64,000 bases of DNA from Heterostelium album PN500 (taxonomy: Eukaryota > Evosea > Eumycetozoa > Acytosteliales > Acytosteliaceae): contig NW_008805073.1 of the NCBI RefSeq assembly GCF_000004825.1, positions 434,001 through 498,000 of the forward strand, read 5' to 3'. This document shows positions 22,790 to 33,181 of the stretch, piece by piece. The translations under genes and the position numbers were made by a program. Under the pieces are notes generated by a model. That model worked only from the letters and a program-made list of their open reading frames with translations. It had not been told where the DNA came from and did not search any database. Position 1 is the first letter of the stretch; every line of letters begins with the position of its first letter.

Positions 22790-24390
22790 AAAAAGAACTT
22801 TATAAAGTTCTATCTAATAAATCTATTAAACTTGTATAATTATACTTCAATTGTTTGGAAGTCATCTTCCCAAAGTTAAAATTGATTAATTTCTTAGTTA
22901 TATCTATAATTAATCTAGAGTTTAACATTTTCAATTATAATAATAAAGTAATAAAAAATATAATTAAAAGAAAAGTAAATAATAATTAACAAGGTAGGAA
23001 TCATAAAATCATTTAAAATGTTGACATATATTTATTTAAATTAAAAATATTAAAAAAATTAAAATCCTCTAAATCATTCTTTAGAAATCAATCACCTAGG
23101 TGGTTAAAATATCAGAAATTAATTAAATAAATAAATAATTAATAGTATTTCCAAAAAGAATTTTCATATACAAAAAGAAATACATCGTTTCAAAATCGAG
23201 TAAAAAATAAAAAATAAAATTATATCAAAATGTGAAGAAAGGTTCATGATGATGTATTCTAAATAAATATAGACAAAAATAACAAAAAATCACATTAAAA
23301 TGAAACAACAACCCTCAGTCAAAAGAAGATCAAATTCTAGATGATTAAATATTCGGATAAATATTAATAAAAAAGAGAATTAAATCAATAAATTAAAACT
23401 GAGAAAATTTGTTTAAAGATTAACAGATTTAGTTGATTAGTATTCTTCAGAATTGTGTTTCAAAATGATTATGATGGTTGTTTGTTATTCGTGTTAGCAA
23501 TAAATTCATCAAATACAATGTTGAAAACAATCGAAAAACAAATCTCAAACCTCAAACCTCTCGATTTGAAAAATAGATATGTATATTTGATGTATCCTCT
23601 AGAATCATTGACATCAACATTTTCTTCGATTTTCTAAACCACTGAATACATAGATATATTCACCAACTGTGGCCATTGATTGGTAGGTACAATTAAAATG
23701 ATTATCAAATTAAGTTGTTCGGTTGAATTGTTTGATGTGTTGAAAAGTGTTGCTTCTTGATCTGTGTGTTGTGACAACATGATGATTTATTATAATAGAA
23801 GGGTATTCTTATTAATGTGATTGTGATGATTCAACAATTCTATCAAGTTTGATTGATTGTTTGATCATCAATTTCAATAAACTTAAATCAGGTATTACTA
23901 ATTATGATTGATATGACGAATGTATTGATGGTGATGTTTGACTGCTATTATTATTATTATCATTGATCTCAGTTGTCATATTGAATTGATTGTTGTATTT
24001 ATAAATGATATCCAATAATAATGATGATGAATAATTGTTGTGTTGTTTGATAAGTTCATCAACATTGAATGGATCATCATCATTGACAATGTTTGATTAT
24101 TATCTATCGAGATGTTGATGTCATTAATGATTTACATATCGATTTAAGTGTCTGTGATAATTCAGACTCTTCTTCAAGATCATCAATAATGTTGTTAAAT
24201 TTAACAACAGTATTGATAATTATCACTAATATATTATTTATTGATTGTTTAATTTGATTGATATGTTGACAATGAGCAGTATTATCTATTTGTTGTTTAT
24301 GAGCACATAATTATTATGATGTTTGCAATCTAATGTCATTCTCTATACTGATAAATAGAATAGTGTTGGAGGTATCGAATCGTTTCATTA
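22790..24390. other. Gene-poor region with decayed host gene fragments
   Basis: 1.6 kb. On the plus strand at 23455..23637 the frame DYDGCLLFVLAINSSNTML continues to the segment YVYLMYPLESLTSTF, which is protein-like but lacks an ATG and neighbours. On the minus strand near 23590..23700, VGEYIYVFSGLEN resembles the kelch-like repeat of dictyostelid B-box proteins. From 23900 to 24330 the sequence is dominated by ATT/GAT triplets, as in a decayed Asn/Asp-rich coding stretch. Nothing intact. Confidence 0.4.
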
Positions 24391-24926
24391 AAAAAATAAT
24401 CTATTCACAATGTTATAGGATGGAAAAGGATTGGTTGGTGCATCTGACTTGAGACATATTTTGACAAATTTAGGTGAAAGATTGAATGAGGATCAAGTTG
24501 AGGAGATGTTGAAACAAGCAGTAGGATCGGGTGATGGCGCAATCAACTATGAACCATTCGTACGAAATATGTTAAAGAAATAAAAGTAAATCTTATTTAT
24601 TTTCTTCAATTATATCGTCTCAGTTGAAACCTGTGGGAGCTGGATATTTGAGGTGAAGGAATTCTCCGTTTTGACATTTAATATGGTTGTTGATAACAGA
24701 AGAAGATAGTTCACGTCCCAAACACCAACATGGTCAAAAAGACTGGTATTTTTCTATGGCAACCTTTCTTTGATTTTATATCTTCCAAATCATCTCCACG
24801 ATATTACTAAATTGAAAAATCTTGTCTCAAATTATATTTAGGATAGATAGGATATGAAAATGAGTGTTCATCACTTCTTTAAAAATAAATATTTTAAAGC
24901 AAATGGTATTCGAATAATCATCACAG
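24391..24926 (+). repeat. Inverted duplication, copy 1 (contains last exon of essential light chain gene)
   Basis: About 535 bp nearly identical to the reverse complement of 29215..29750. It includes the intron 3' end and acceptor TTATAG, the whole last exon of the myosin light chain-like gene (24420..24584 on plus), its 3' flank, and a kelch-like fragment (NMVKKTGIFLWQPFF). The exon copy is intact in frame but has no upstream exons here, so it is a partial pseudogene. The copies differ at only a few per cent of positions. Confidence 0.85.
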
Positions 24927-25069
24927 CAATATGTTACGATGGTAAAGATTATATCTATTTGGATAATGGGTATGAATCGACATCTTATAATATAGAAGAT
25001 AGACTTAATATAGATAGATTCAATTTCAATACAATGAAATTCGAGAGATATCATTTATATTTCTTAAAC
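24854..25069 (+). pseudogene. Fragment of a kelch-like / B-box family gene
   Basis: An open stretch of about 70 codons. KMSVHHFFKNKYFKANG is followed by ICYDGKDYIYLDNGY and IDRFNFNTMKFERY, resembling the repeat of dictyostelid B-box proteins with kelch-like units (pattern YDGKDYIYL...RF....M.FERY). It begins inside the inverted duplication and ends abruptly in the cofilin-flank repeat at 25056, so it is a truncated piece trapped between two duplications. Confidence 0.45.
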
Positions 25070-25150
25070 TAATGTTAATATAGTTCTCCTCCACTTTTTT
25101 TAAAATATATTAGTATAATAAATACTTTTTAATAAAAGTTTGTTATGTAA
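25056..25150 (+). repeat. 95-bp perfect direct repeat, copy 2
   Basis: Identical to 19916..20010, the cofilin 3' flank, with decaying similarity to about 25185. There is no cofilin coding sequence next to it. Confidence 0.85.
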
Positions 25151-25471
25151 ACAATAATAATAAAAACAAAAATACAAATATATCTCATTTTTTTTTTTTC
25201 ATTCAGAGATTTAAATGATTATTTAGGTTTGATTAACTAATATTGCAATAGTCCATACGAGATTGTGGAGTTGCTTGTGGAACTAATAAAATAAAATAAA
25301 ATAAAAGTTAAAATCAATATTCTTTTCTTTCAGTTATTTCAATAAAAGATATTACCAGCACTGGTATGTTTATAGTTAATTCAATTCATTTTAAAATGTT
25401 GAATTAAAGAAAATGGAACTATTATTTTAATAATTTTTAATATCGATTCGAATTATAGTCTTTCTCAGTGA

Positions 25472-26876
25472 TTACCATTGTCCTCTTCCAATTACAACTG
25501 AATCTAAGACGGTGTCAGTTTTGTCTTGAATGAATTGCCATTGCATGTGATAGGAATCCAAGAAGCTAACTTTGGCATAACCAGTTTCGAGTAAACGAAC
25601 ACCGGATGAATATACTGGTAGTGGTTGGAAACCAGTATTCAAACCTTCTTGACAACCAGCAGTACCAATAACAACATAGACAGTTGCTTGTGGATTGGCA
25701 TTGCTACCATAGACTTGTGATTTGTAGACAGGTAACATTCTTTCGTATTCGTGTGAGTGACCTCCAATAAAGAAGTTAACATTATATTTATAAAACAAAT
25801 CTTCTAGAGAATTAATTAAACTTACTAATAGATTTTAAATAATCTGTTAATAACTAAATGATTTAAATGTTGTCTATATCTATCTTTATTCAACTTACTT
25901 CTGTTTGTATCGTTCATACACCAGTCAAGATTTGAAGTACAGTAGAGTGGACGATGAGCGAAAACAATCAACCATCCATCGGGGTTCGAATTACGGTAGG
26001 TTTGGAGTTCGTTGGTGAGCCAAATCACTTGCTCAGATGATGGTGAATAGTCAGTCTCTGAGGAAATTCCAACAAAGTGAACACCATTGAAATCGAATGA
26101 GTACCAGTCTCCATTGTCAGATCCCGTGGGCATCATGAAGGTGTTTTGGTAGTTTGAATTGTTACCATTGAAGATATCGTGGTTGCCTGGACAAGTCATA
26201 TATGGAATGGTGGCAGAGATTGGTGTTATCTCTTCCAAGAATTCATTCCAAATAGTTTGGTTACCATATATACCCTCATCACCATCTTGGAGATCAGCAT
26301 AAGCCTAAAACAATGATAAGTAAATGGAATTCCAAAAATAATAATAACAATTAAACCTACAATATCACCAACATGTAAGGCAAATTGGAATTGATCCAAA
26401 GTCTTAACAATATTGCGGACAGTTGAGTTGTCCACAACTGCACCCATATCCCCATAAGTTACGAAACTGAATGGAGTAACTTGTGAGTTAGTATTTGGGA
26501 AAGTTGAGGTAGTAAAGTTGTATAATACACTCCATACACCGGTCTCCTTATTACCGACTGCATAGTAGTAGGTTTGTTGGGCTGCTAATGGTGAAATGAC
26601 AGCAATGGAAGTGTATCCAGACCAGAGTTTCTGGGTGAATTCGACAATTCTACCGGTAATGATGTTGCCAGTAACTTCTGATGGGTTGAATCCCTTGTTG
26701 TCGAATTGGACACATGGAGAGGATGGAAAATCCAAAGTAAACCAGGTGACTTGCATCTCACCTTCAGTGTCAGTAAGTGAGAGTTTAATCGAAAGTGGGG
26801 TTACATTCGAGGCATTTGCAATGGCTACTAAAACCAAAAGGATCGTAGTAATTATCATTAAGATTGAAGCGGACAT
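25472..26876 (-). CDS. Secreted purple acid phosphatase (metallophosphoesterase)
   Basis: Exons 26361..26876, 25899..26304 and 25472..25803 give 417 residues with all phases consistent. A signal peptide (1-22) precedes an N-terminal fibronectin-like domain and a metallophosphatase domain. The purple acid phosphatase motifs appear in order: GDMG, GDIAYAD (created exactly at the exon 1/2 junction), GNHD, a VFAHRPLYC His motif, and GGHSHEYER. Together they supply the ligands of the Fe/metal dinuclear centre. The enzyme releases phosphate from esters at acid pH, probably in the endolysosomal or extracellular space. It lies within the 4.3 kb flanked by the inverted duplication but is itself intact. 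ATG 26876 opens the signal peptide. Confidence 0.93.
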
Positions 26877-28014
26877 ATCGTTTTTTGGTCAGATAATATA
26901 TAAATATAAGATCGGAAAGCTGAGTCCGGACTTGAACTTGAGTCGGACTTTTGTTGTTGTAAGTATTATTACAAAACAAGTAAAGGTATGAATATTTAAA
27001 AATATTGAAAAGATAGATATGAGTGAAAGAACAAAAAACAAAATATATTATAATACCATAAAAAAAAATAATGAAAAAGAATTATTTAAATTACACAAAA
27101 AGGTATTAAAATTGTACTTTTCTAAAATACTTTTGGCTCTGAGAGAATTATTAAAAATAGAGTTGTTATGCCAACAACAGTAGTAATACAATAATGAACA
27201 TTATCATCAGCTAGCTTTATTATATACTTCTTTTGTTGGTTGAATAATTATTTTATAGATATTTTTGAATGAGGCACGAAATTTCTTTTGAAAAAATTGG
27301 TTGTGAAAAACAAATAAAATCTTGAATTTTTGATCAACAATCCAACAATCTTTCCTAAAAAATTAATATTTATTATAAAATAACATAAAAAGATTGAATA
27401 AGGATTTTCTTATATTTCTTTATATATATATTGTAAGAAAAAATCTATTCACATTATAGGACGGAAAAGTTTTGGTTAGTGGGTCTGATACTTATCTGAA
27501 CATATACTATTCAACTCAAAATATATAGGAAATCAATAAAAACATTCATTTTATTCATTCTATTATTATTTTTAAACCCAATTTAATTCATCTAAATATT
27601 ACTAATATTAAAATAATTACTATTATTTATGTATTTATTATCAGATGAACACTAACATATTGTTTAAACAAAATAATGATTCAAAAAAAAAGAAATAGAA
27701 AAATTATTTACTATAAAAAAACATAACTATTTTTAACTTTATTGATCTTTGCCAATTCAAATTCATGATCTAAATATGAGACAAAAAGAATGTTGTGATT
27801 ACAGATTGATTGGGTGATATAGAAATTATTTTTACTTTGAAAGAGGTTTCAATAAATCAGAACTGGTACAACAAATCAAAATATTCTTTTTTAGTGATAC
27901 AACTATTATTTTTTTTGGATATTTTTTAGACATGAAATTTCTGTTGAAAAATTGGTTTATTTAAATAAAAAAAAATTTATATAAATTTCAGTATTTTTTG
28001 ATCATTCCTGAAAA
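26877..28014. other. Intergenic region with a third, diverged exon-like remnant
   Basis: 1.1 kb, AT-rich. At 27441..27530, an AATCTATTCAC-like intron end and GGACGGAAAAG resemble the start of the light-chain last exon, then pass into VLVSGSDTYLNIYYST, which resembles part of the protein encoded at 28015..29176 (segment VFGSVDTYFKIFYLS). This is a mosaic remnant. Otherwise nothing is seen. Confidence 0.45.
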
Positions 28015-29176
28015 ATGATATTTATTGAAAATTTAATATTTATAACTTTTATCTCACTTTTATCATTTCAAATTGTGAGTGGTATTGTAAGTATTAAATA
28101 TTTTAAAGAAAAAAGTTTCCTTCAAAAATTAATTCAATTGAAAGAGACAACCACCTACAATGATGAGTGGCACCAACAAAGATGGTGCGTTTTTCACCTT
28201 AAATATCACTGCTAGTAGTTTATTAGTTTCGAATACTATGCCTCTCAATGGAACTTTTATGTTTGGAATGCTGGCAGGTGATGGAAATGATTTTAATTTT
28301 CTTGCACTCAGCCCAAAAGATTTTCCTAAACAACCAGATCCTTTTGCACCTGGTGAAATAATTGTTTATGATTCATTGGTATATACTCAGTTGATATGAT
28401 AATTTTGAAATTATTTTTCAACTAATATTCAATTTTTAAAAGGAAAATACTATTGTTGTTAAAGAACAAACTGCCATTGTCAATTGGGACTTTTATTACG
28501 ATTATATCAGAAATATGTGTTGGGATCAAAAAAACAATATTATCTATTATATGACAACAGCTGGAGATTCCTATACAGTTGTAATTATTATTGACACACC
28601 AAATCAAAATAGGTTTGTATTTGTAGATTATTTAAATTATTTTTGTTTTAACAATAACATTTGACAAAAATTAGTACTAGAAAATTAGTTTCAAAGAAAC
28701 TTTCTCCTGTTATGGATGGATATTATGATTCAGAGAATAATATATATTATGCTGGATACCTTGTATTCGGATCAGTAGATACTTATTTTAAGATATTCTA
28801 TCTTTCTAATAATACTGAATCTGAAACTTATATATTCCAACCGTACATCTCTGGAGGAGAATTTTGGAAATTATTTATTTATCAATCCAAGGTTTATGTC
28901 GGTGTGTTCGGTCCACGAAATAGCAATATCGTATATATATGCATGGTCGATTTTGAAGCCCGGACCTTGATTGAAATCGTAAAGAATCCTGTGGAACCTA
29001 AATCTACAATTGATTTAGTATTTGATCCAAATGGATATATTATCTTTTTTGAATGGAACTATTCAAATGGTTTAATGGTATTAAATACTTTTGACCTAGA
29101 AACACAATTATTTGTCACCAATAGTACCATACAAGGTCCTCTTGGAAATGGAGACTATTTCCTTTTAGCTCAATAA
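28015..29176 (+). CDS. Secreted protein of unknown family
   Basis: Four exons, 28015..28086, 28145..28378, 28443..28612 and 28675..29176, give 325 residues with consistent phases (0, 0, 2). Exon 1 encodes a signal peptide (MIFIENLIFITFISLLSFQI) cut near VSG. The mature part alternates short beta-type segments with N-glycosylation sites (LNIT, NNTES, NSTI). Recurring motifs of the form YYDSENNIYYAGYL suggest a beta-propeller or similar fold; there is no C-terminal helix or GPI signal. Family not recognised. A decayed copy of part of exon 2 lies at 52602..52705 and another remnant near 27470, so it belongs to a locally multiplied family. Exon 2's TMM residues come from splicing, so a downstream ATG is not needed. 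Confidence 0.7.
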
Positions 29177-29214
29177 TAATTCCAATAATAAATAAAGGAA
29201 TAAATAAAACTAGT

Positions 29215-29750
29215 TGTGATGATTATTTGATTACCATTTGCTTTAAAATATTTATTTTTAAAGAAGTGATGAACACTCATTTTCATATCCTATCTATCCT
29301 ATATATATAATTTGAGACAAGATTTTTCAATTTCGTAATATCGCGGAGATGATTTGGAAGATATAAAATCAAAGAAAGGTTGCCATAGAAAAATACCAGT
29401 CTTTTTGACCATGTTGGTGTTTGGGAGTGAACTATCTTCTTCTGTTATCAACAACCATATTAAATGTCAAAACGGAGAATTCCTTCACCTCAAATATCCA
29501 GCTCCCACAGGTTTCAACTGAGACGATATAATTGAAGAAAATAAATAAGATTTACTTTTATTTCTTTAACATATTTCGTACGAATGGTTCATAGTTGATT
29601 GCGCCATCACCCGATCCTACTGCTTGTTTCAACATCTCCTCAACTTGATCTTCATTCAATCTTTCACCTAAATTTGTCAAAATATGTCTCAAGTCAGATG
29701 CACCAACCAATCCTTTTCCATCCTATAACATTGTGAATAGATTATTTTTT
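29215..29750 (-). repeat. Inverted duplication, copy 2 (functional light-chain gene end)
   Basis: Reverse-complement partner of 24391..24926. This copy contains the last exon of the intact myosin light chain-like gene (29558..29722) plus about 340 bp of its 3' flank. It is the likely source, because here the exon is joined to upstream exons. Confidence 0.85.
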
Positions 29751-30262
29751 ATTGTTTTAGTTTAGTTTCTCTATTTTTATATTATGATTCCCTCTCTCTT
29801 TCTCTTTTTTTTTTTATTTACCTTGTCAAAAACCTTGAATGCATCAATAATCTCTTTCTCATCGAAATCATCAACTACTTTCTTTCCAAGATAGTTAAAT
29901 AGTCCTTCGACTGTCATCTGTCCATTTGCTATTTAATATGTAAATATATATGTTAATTAGTATTGAAGCTATGAACAAATTCTAAATTTATATATATCTT
30001 CTACATACAACCAAACTCTCTAAGAATTTCAGAAATATCAGCTTGTGTTGGGTTTTGACCAAGCCATCTTAGAGCACCTGCCAACTCTGCAGACTCTAAT
30101 CTTCCATCTTTATTGGAATCGTGCATAGTGAATGCTTCTCTAAACTCTGATTGTGCTTCTTCATTCAATTTTGCTGACTATTTTCAAATTATTACTATTT
30201 ATTAGATGAATTTTTAAACTATCGCTATTGTGTAGTATATATATACACTACTAACATACCAT
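29558..30262 (-). CDS. mlcE: Myosin essential light chain-like EF-hand protein
   Basis: Exons 30260..30262 (ATG only), 30009..30177, 29822..29928 and 29558..29722 give 147 residues with matching phases. The protein is a calmodulin-like dumbbell. EF-hand 1 (DSNKDGRLESAEL) keeps calcium ligands; the others are degenerate. LGQNPTQADI in the first lobe and DLRHILTNLGERLNEDQV then INYEPFVRNML in the second match essential light chains of class II myosin, which bind the first IQ motif of the heavy chain. A calmodulin-like protein is the alternative. As in cofilin, the initiator codon is alone in exon 1. The last exon and 3' flank lie in the inverted duplication; a copy is at 24420..24584. Confidence 0.8.
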
Positions 30263-30804
30263 TTTTATGTATTTATAATGAGATTATACTTGATTAGATT
30301 TGAATTGGACCGTTAATTTGATTGATTTTTTTTAACTTTACACTACTACTAAAATTACAACTATTTTTGTTTTAAGATTGAATTTAATAAATAAATAAAT
30401 ATAGATACAATGAATGATGAACTGATTAATCTTGAAAGTTGAATGTCAAAACAATACTTTATAAAAAAAAAAAAAAAGTAAAATTAAAAAAATAAACTAT
30501 CCAAAAATAAAAAAATAAAAAACCCAACCAAATTTTATTTGAAAAAAATAATGATCTTTTTTTTGATGAAGCCCAAATTTCATTTCATAATCATTAGTTT
30601 TATCAGAAGACGAGTAATCTTTATTATTAAATTAAATTTGCATTAAAATTAAATTAATTAAGATATTTAATATATTGAATAAATTAATATTTATTCATAA
30701 ATAGTATTCAAATTCACAGACAATCAAACATTTTTGATTGAAACAAAATAAATAGTTAGATCTAATCGATTAGAAAAATAGTGAAAAATAGATATAAATA
30801 TATC
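30263..30804. other. Divergent promoter region between light chain and Mdm12-like genes
   Basis: 542 bp separating two outward-facing genes. Strongly AT-rich with A tracts at about 30462..30477. No coding signal. It probably holds promoters for both. Confidence 0.5.
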
Positions 30805-31500
30805 ATGTCACTAAAGATATATTGGGAAAGAATTAACAATGAAAAACAATCGAATAAAGCAAAAGATTATTTGAATCGTATATTTGCTTCGATTGATAAG
30901 CCCGATATCATAGGTAAATTCGAGATTACAAGTCTATCGCTTGGCTCGAAGCCACCCACTTTCGAAATCATCAGTATAGCAGACCCAGACGTCAATATCC
31001 TGACACCTGCACCCAACTCCAATTCGATAGAGGCAAGAGTTAAGTTCTCCTATGACGGTGACGCTCACTTTATGTTGGAGGCCGAACTACTCGTCAATGC
31101 ACCCACACCAAAGTTTATTATATTCCCTATTTCCATTAAAGTTTCAAGTCCACATATATCAGGTAACTAGCAATCTATCTGTCTATCTATCTATTTAAAG
31201 AACTTAAACAATAACATTGTGTTAACTTATCATTTATTATTATTATTAGGTATTGCATCAGTTATTTACGATGAAAAGAATGTTTGTTTTTGTTTGTTAC
31301 CGTCGGGTAATGTAGAAGATGATCTAAAAGGACCAATGAAAGATTTGAAAGTGGAAGCGCAAGTCGGTGATACAGCGCAGCATGTACTGATGGATTTAGA
31401 TAAATTGATCAATTTTGTTAAGGATGAGCTAAGAGAGATCATAGCAAAGCGCATGGTTTACCCAAATCGTATTACACTTTCACTCAAAGATGCATTGTAA
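30805..31500 (+). CDS. mdm12: Mdm12-like ERMES subunit (SMP domain lipid-transfer protein)
   Basis: Exons 30805..31162 and 31250..31500 (phase 1) give 202 residues. The protein starts MSLKIYWERINNEKQ and continues FEITSLSLGSKPPTFEIISI and DPDVNI, the N-terminal pattern of Mdm12. The rest is one SMP domain without membrane segment or signal. In fungi, Mdm12 bridges Mmm1 on the ER and Mdm34 on the mitochondrion and carries phospholipids. ERMES is also known from Amoebozoa. It is shorter than yeast Mdm12 (271 aa), lacking the inserted loops. The frame extends 8 codons upstream only from a GTG, so ATG 30805 is the start. Mdm34 or another SMP protein is the alternative. Confidence 0.75.
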
Positions 31501-32170
31501 ATAAAAACAAATACAAAAACAAAACAAAACAATATATAATAATATATTCTTAATCAAAACTGCTCAATCATATTTACATTTAATTAATTAAACAAAAAAA
31601 GTAATATATCGTTGCTAACAACATCTAAAGTTACTATATATATCACCTATTTATTTGTAAAATGAAAAATAACCAACTAAAGTTAACCACACATATATAT
31701 ATACATATATTAAAACAACATTTAAACTAACCACATATGTGAGATTTAAGAAAATGGTTAAAGTTTAATTGTCGCCCACCTCAAAACAATTCACACACAG
31801 CAATACACAATACACTACACACACAACAGTTCCTCTTCTTTTATTTTATCTCTTTTATGTCATTTTTTGTTTTTTTTTTTTAACTTTTTCATTATTTTGC
31901 AATATCGAGGATGTATTGGTAGGTGTGATGTAGCTTTAAAATATTAAAACAAATATTATGTGTCAATTGTTACACCTCCACAACACCAAAAAAAGATAAA
32001 AAAAGAAACATTAACAAAATTAATAAATGATAACTCAGTCACTTAAAATTAAATATATATAGGATAAAATAAAATGTGAATTCTTTAAATACATTTTAAT
32101 ATAAAATAAACCTTTAAATTATATATATAAAAATATATTTATTATAAATATTGGAAAGAAAATTTTATTA
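31501..32170. other. AT-rich intergenic region
   Basis: 670 bp with CACACA-rich patches at 31788..31825 and poly-T. No gene seen. It contains the promoter of the oxygenase gene. Confidence 0.5.
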
Positions 32171-33181
32171 ATGGATTCAATAGAAGAAATACATAATAAT
32201 ACAAAAATACCAATAATTGATATCGGTGGATTGAGTGATGAGAACAATATTGAAGAGTGGAAGAGAATCTCCAATCAAATTGATGCTGCATCTATTGAAT
32301 ACGGATTCTTTTATGTGAAGAATCATGGAATTCCAATGGAGAGATTGGATCAAATTACCGGTGGATGCAAGGATCTCTTCAATATGCCTTTGGAGGAGAA
32401 AATGAAAATCGATATCTCCAAGAGTATCAATCACCGTGGATATGGATGTGTCTACTCGGAGCAATTGGATCCCGATATGAAGCCAGACCTAAAGGAAACA
32501 TTCTCTATGGGAATAAACATGACTGAAGATGATCCACTCTACTACGATGGCTTGAACGGACCGAATCAGTATCCTGAATACCTTGGAGCGAAATGGTCAG
32601 GGATGATGGAATCGTACTTCTATGAAATCATGGATGTCTCCCTAAGAATCCTGAGAGCCATATCATTTAAATTGGGTGCCCCATTAGATTATTTCGATAC
32701 GAAATATGACAAAACTGTCAGCTCCTTAAGATTAATACATTACCCACCGGTCCTGAAAAGACAAGCTAATATCTATGATAAGGATGTATCGCCAGGCTGT
32801 GGTTCGCACACTGACTATGGTTGCATTAGTTTGCTCTACCAAGATATAGCTGGATTGCAGATTGAAAGCAAATCGAAATGGATCGATGCTCCTCCCATTC
32901 CTGGAACATTTGTTGTGAATATTGGTGATATGCTCGAGAGATGGAGTAACAATAGATACAAATCAACCCTCCATAGAGTGCTCAGCCCAATTAATCAAGA
33001 TCGATATGTTTTCGCACTTTTCTCGGAACCAGCATCCGATGTGATGATTGGATGTCTCCCTGGTTGCACTTCACCATCAAATCCTTGGAAATATTCAGAA
33101 ATTACAACCGGTGACTATTTACACTCTAGATTTAATGATACATATGCCTATAGAAGAAATGAAGAAGATCCTAAAAATTAA
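32171..33181 (+). CDS. 2-oxoglutarate/Fe(II)-dependent oxygenase (isopenicillin N synthase-like)
   Basis: An intronless gene of 336 residues. The N-terminal DIOX_N part begins IPIIDIGGL and includes YGFFYVKNHGIP. The double-stranded beta-helix domain carries the iron triad H213 and D215 (SHTDYG) and H268 (STLHRV). The second-substrate region LRLIHYPP is typical of the IPNS/ACC oxidase/giberellin oxidase family. The 2OG-binding Arg is probably R278 in DRYVFALF; the usual Arg-x-Ser has Val280 in place of Ser, so co-substrate binding may be altered. Substrate cannot be predicted. The gene is less GC-rich at third positions than its neighbours. Cytosolic: no targeting signal seen. Confidence 0.88.
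   Translation: MDSIEEIHNNTKIPIIDIGGLSDENNIEEWKRISNQIDAASIEYGFFYVKNHGIPMERLDQITGGCKDLFNMPLEEKMKIDISKSINHRGYGCVYSEQLDPDMKPDLKETFSMGINMTEDDPLYYDGLNGPNQYPEYLGAKWSGMMESYFYEIMDVSLRILRAISFKLGAPLDYFDTKYDKTVSSLRLIHYPPVLKRQANIYDKDVSPGCGSHTDYGCISLLYQDIAGLQIESKSKWIDAPPIPGTFVVNIGDMLERWSNNRYKSTLHRVLSPINQDRYVFALFSEPASDVMIGCLPGCTSPSNPWKYSEITTGDYLHSRFNDTYAYRRNEEDPKN

Noticed and set aside
20011-25055. Idea that the 95-bp direct repeats are terminal repeats of a retroelement
   Set aside because: No reverse transcriptase, protease or capsid-like coding between them, and copy 1 lies in the cofilin 3' flank; a host-sequence duplication is simpler.
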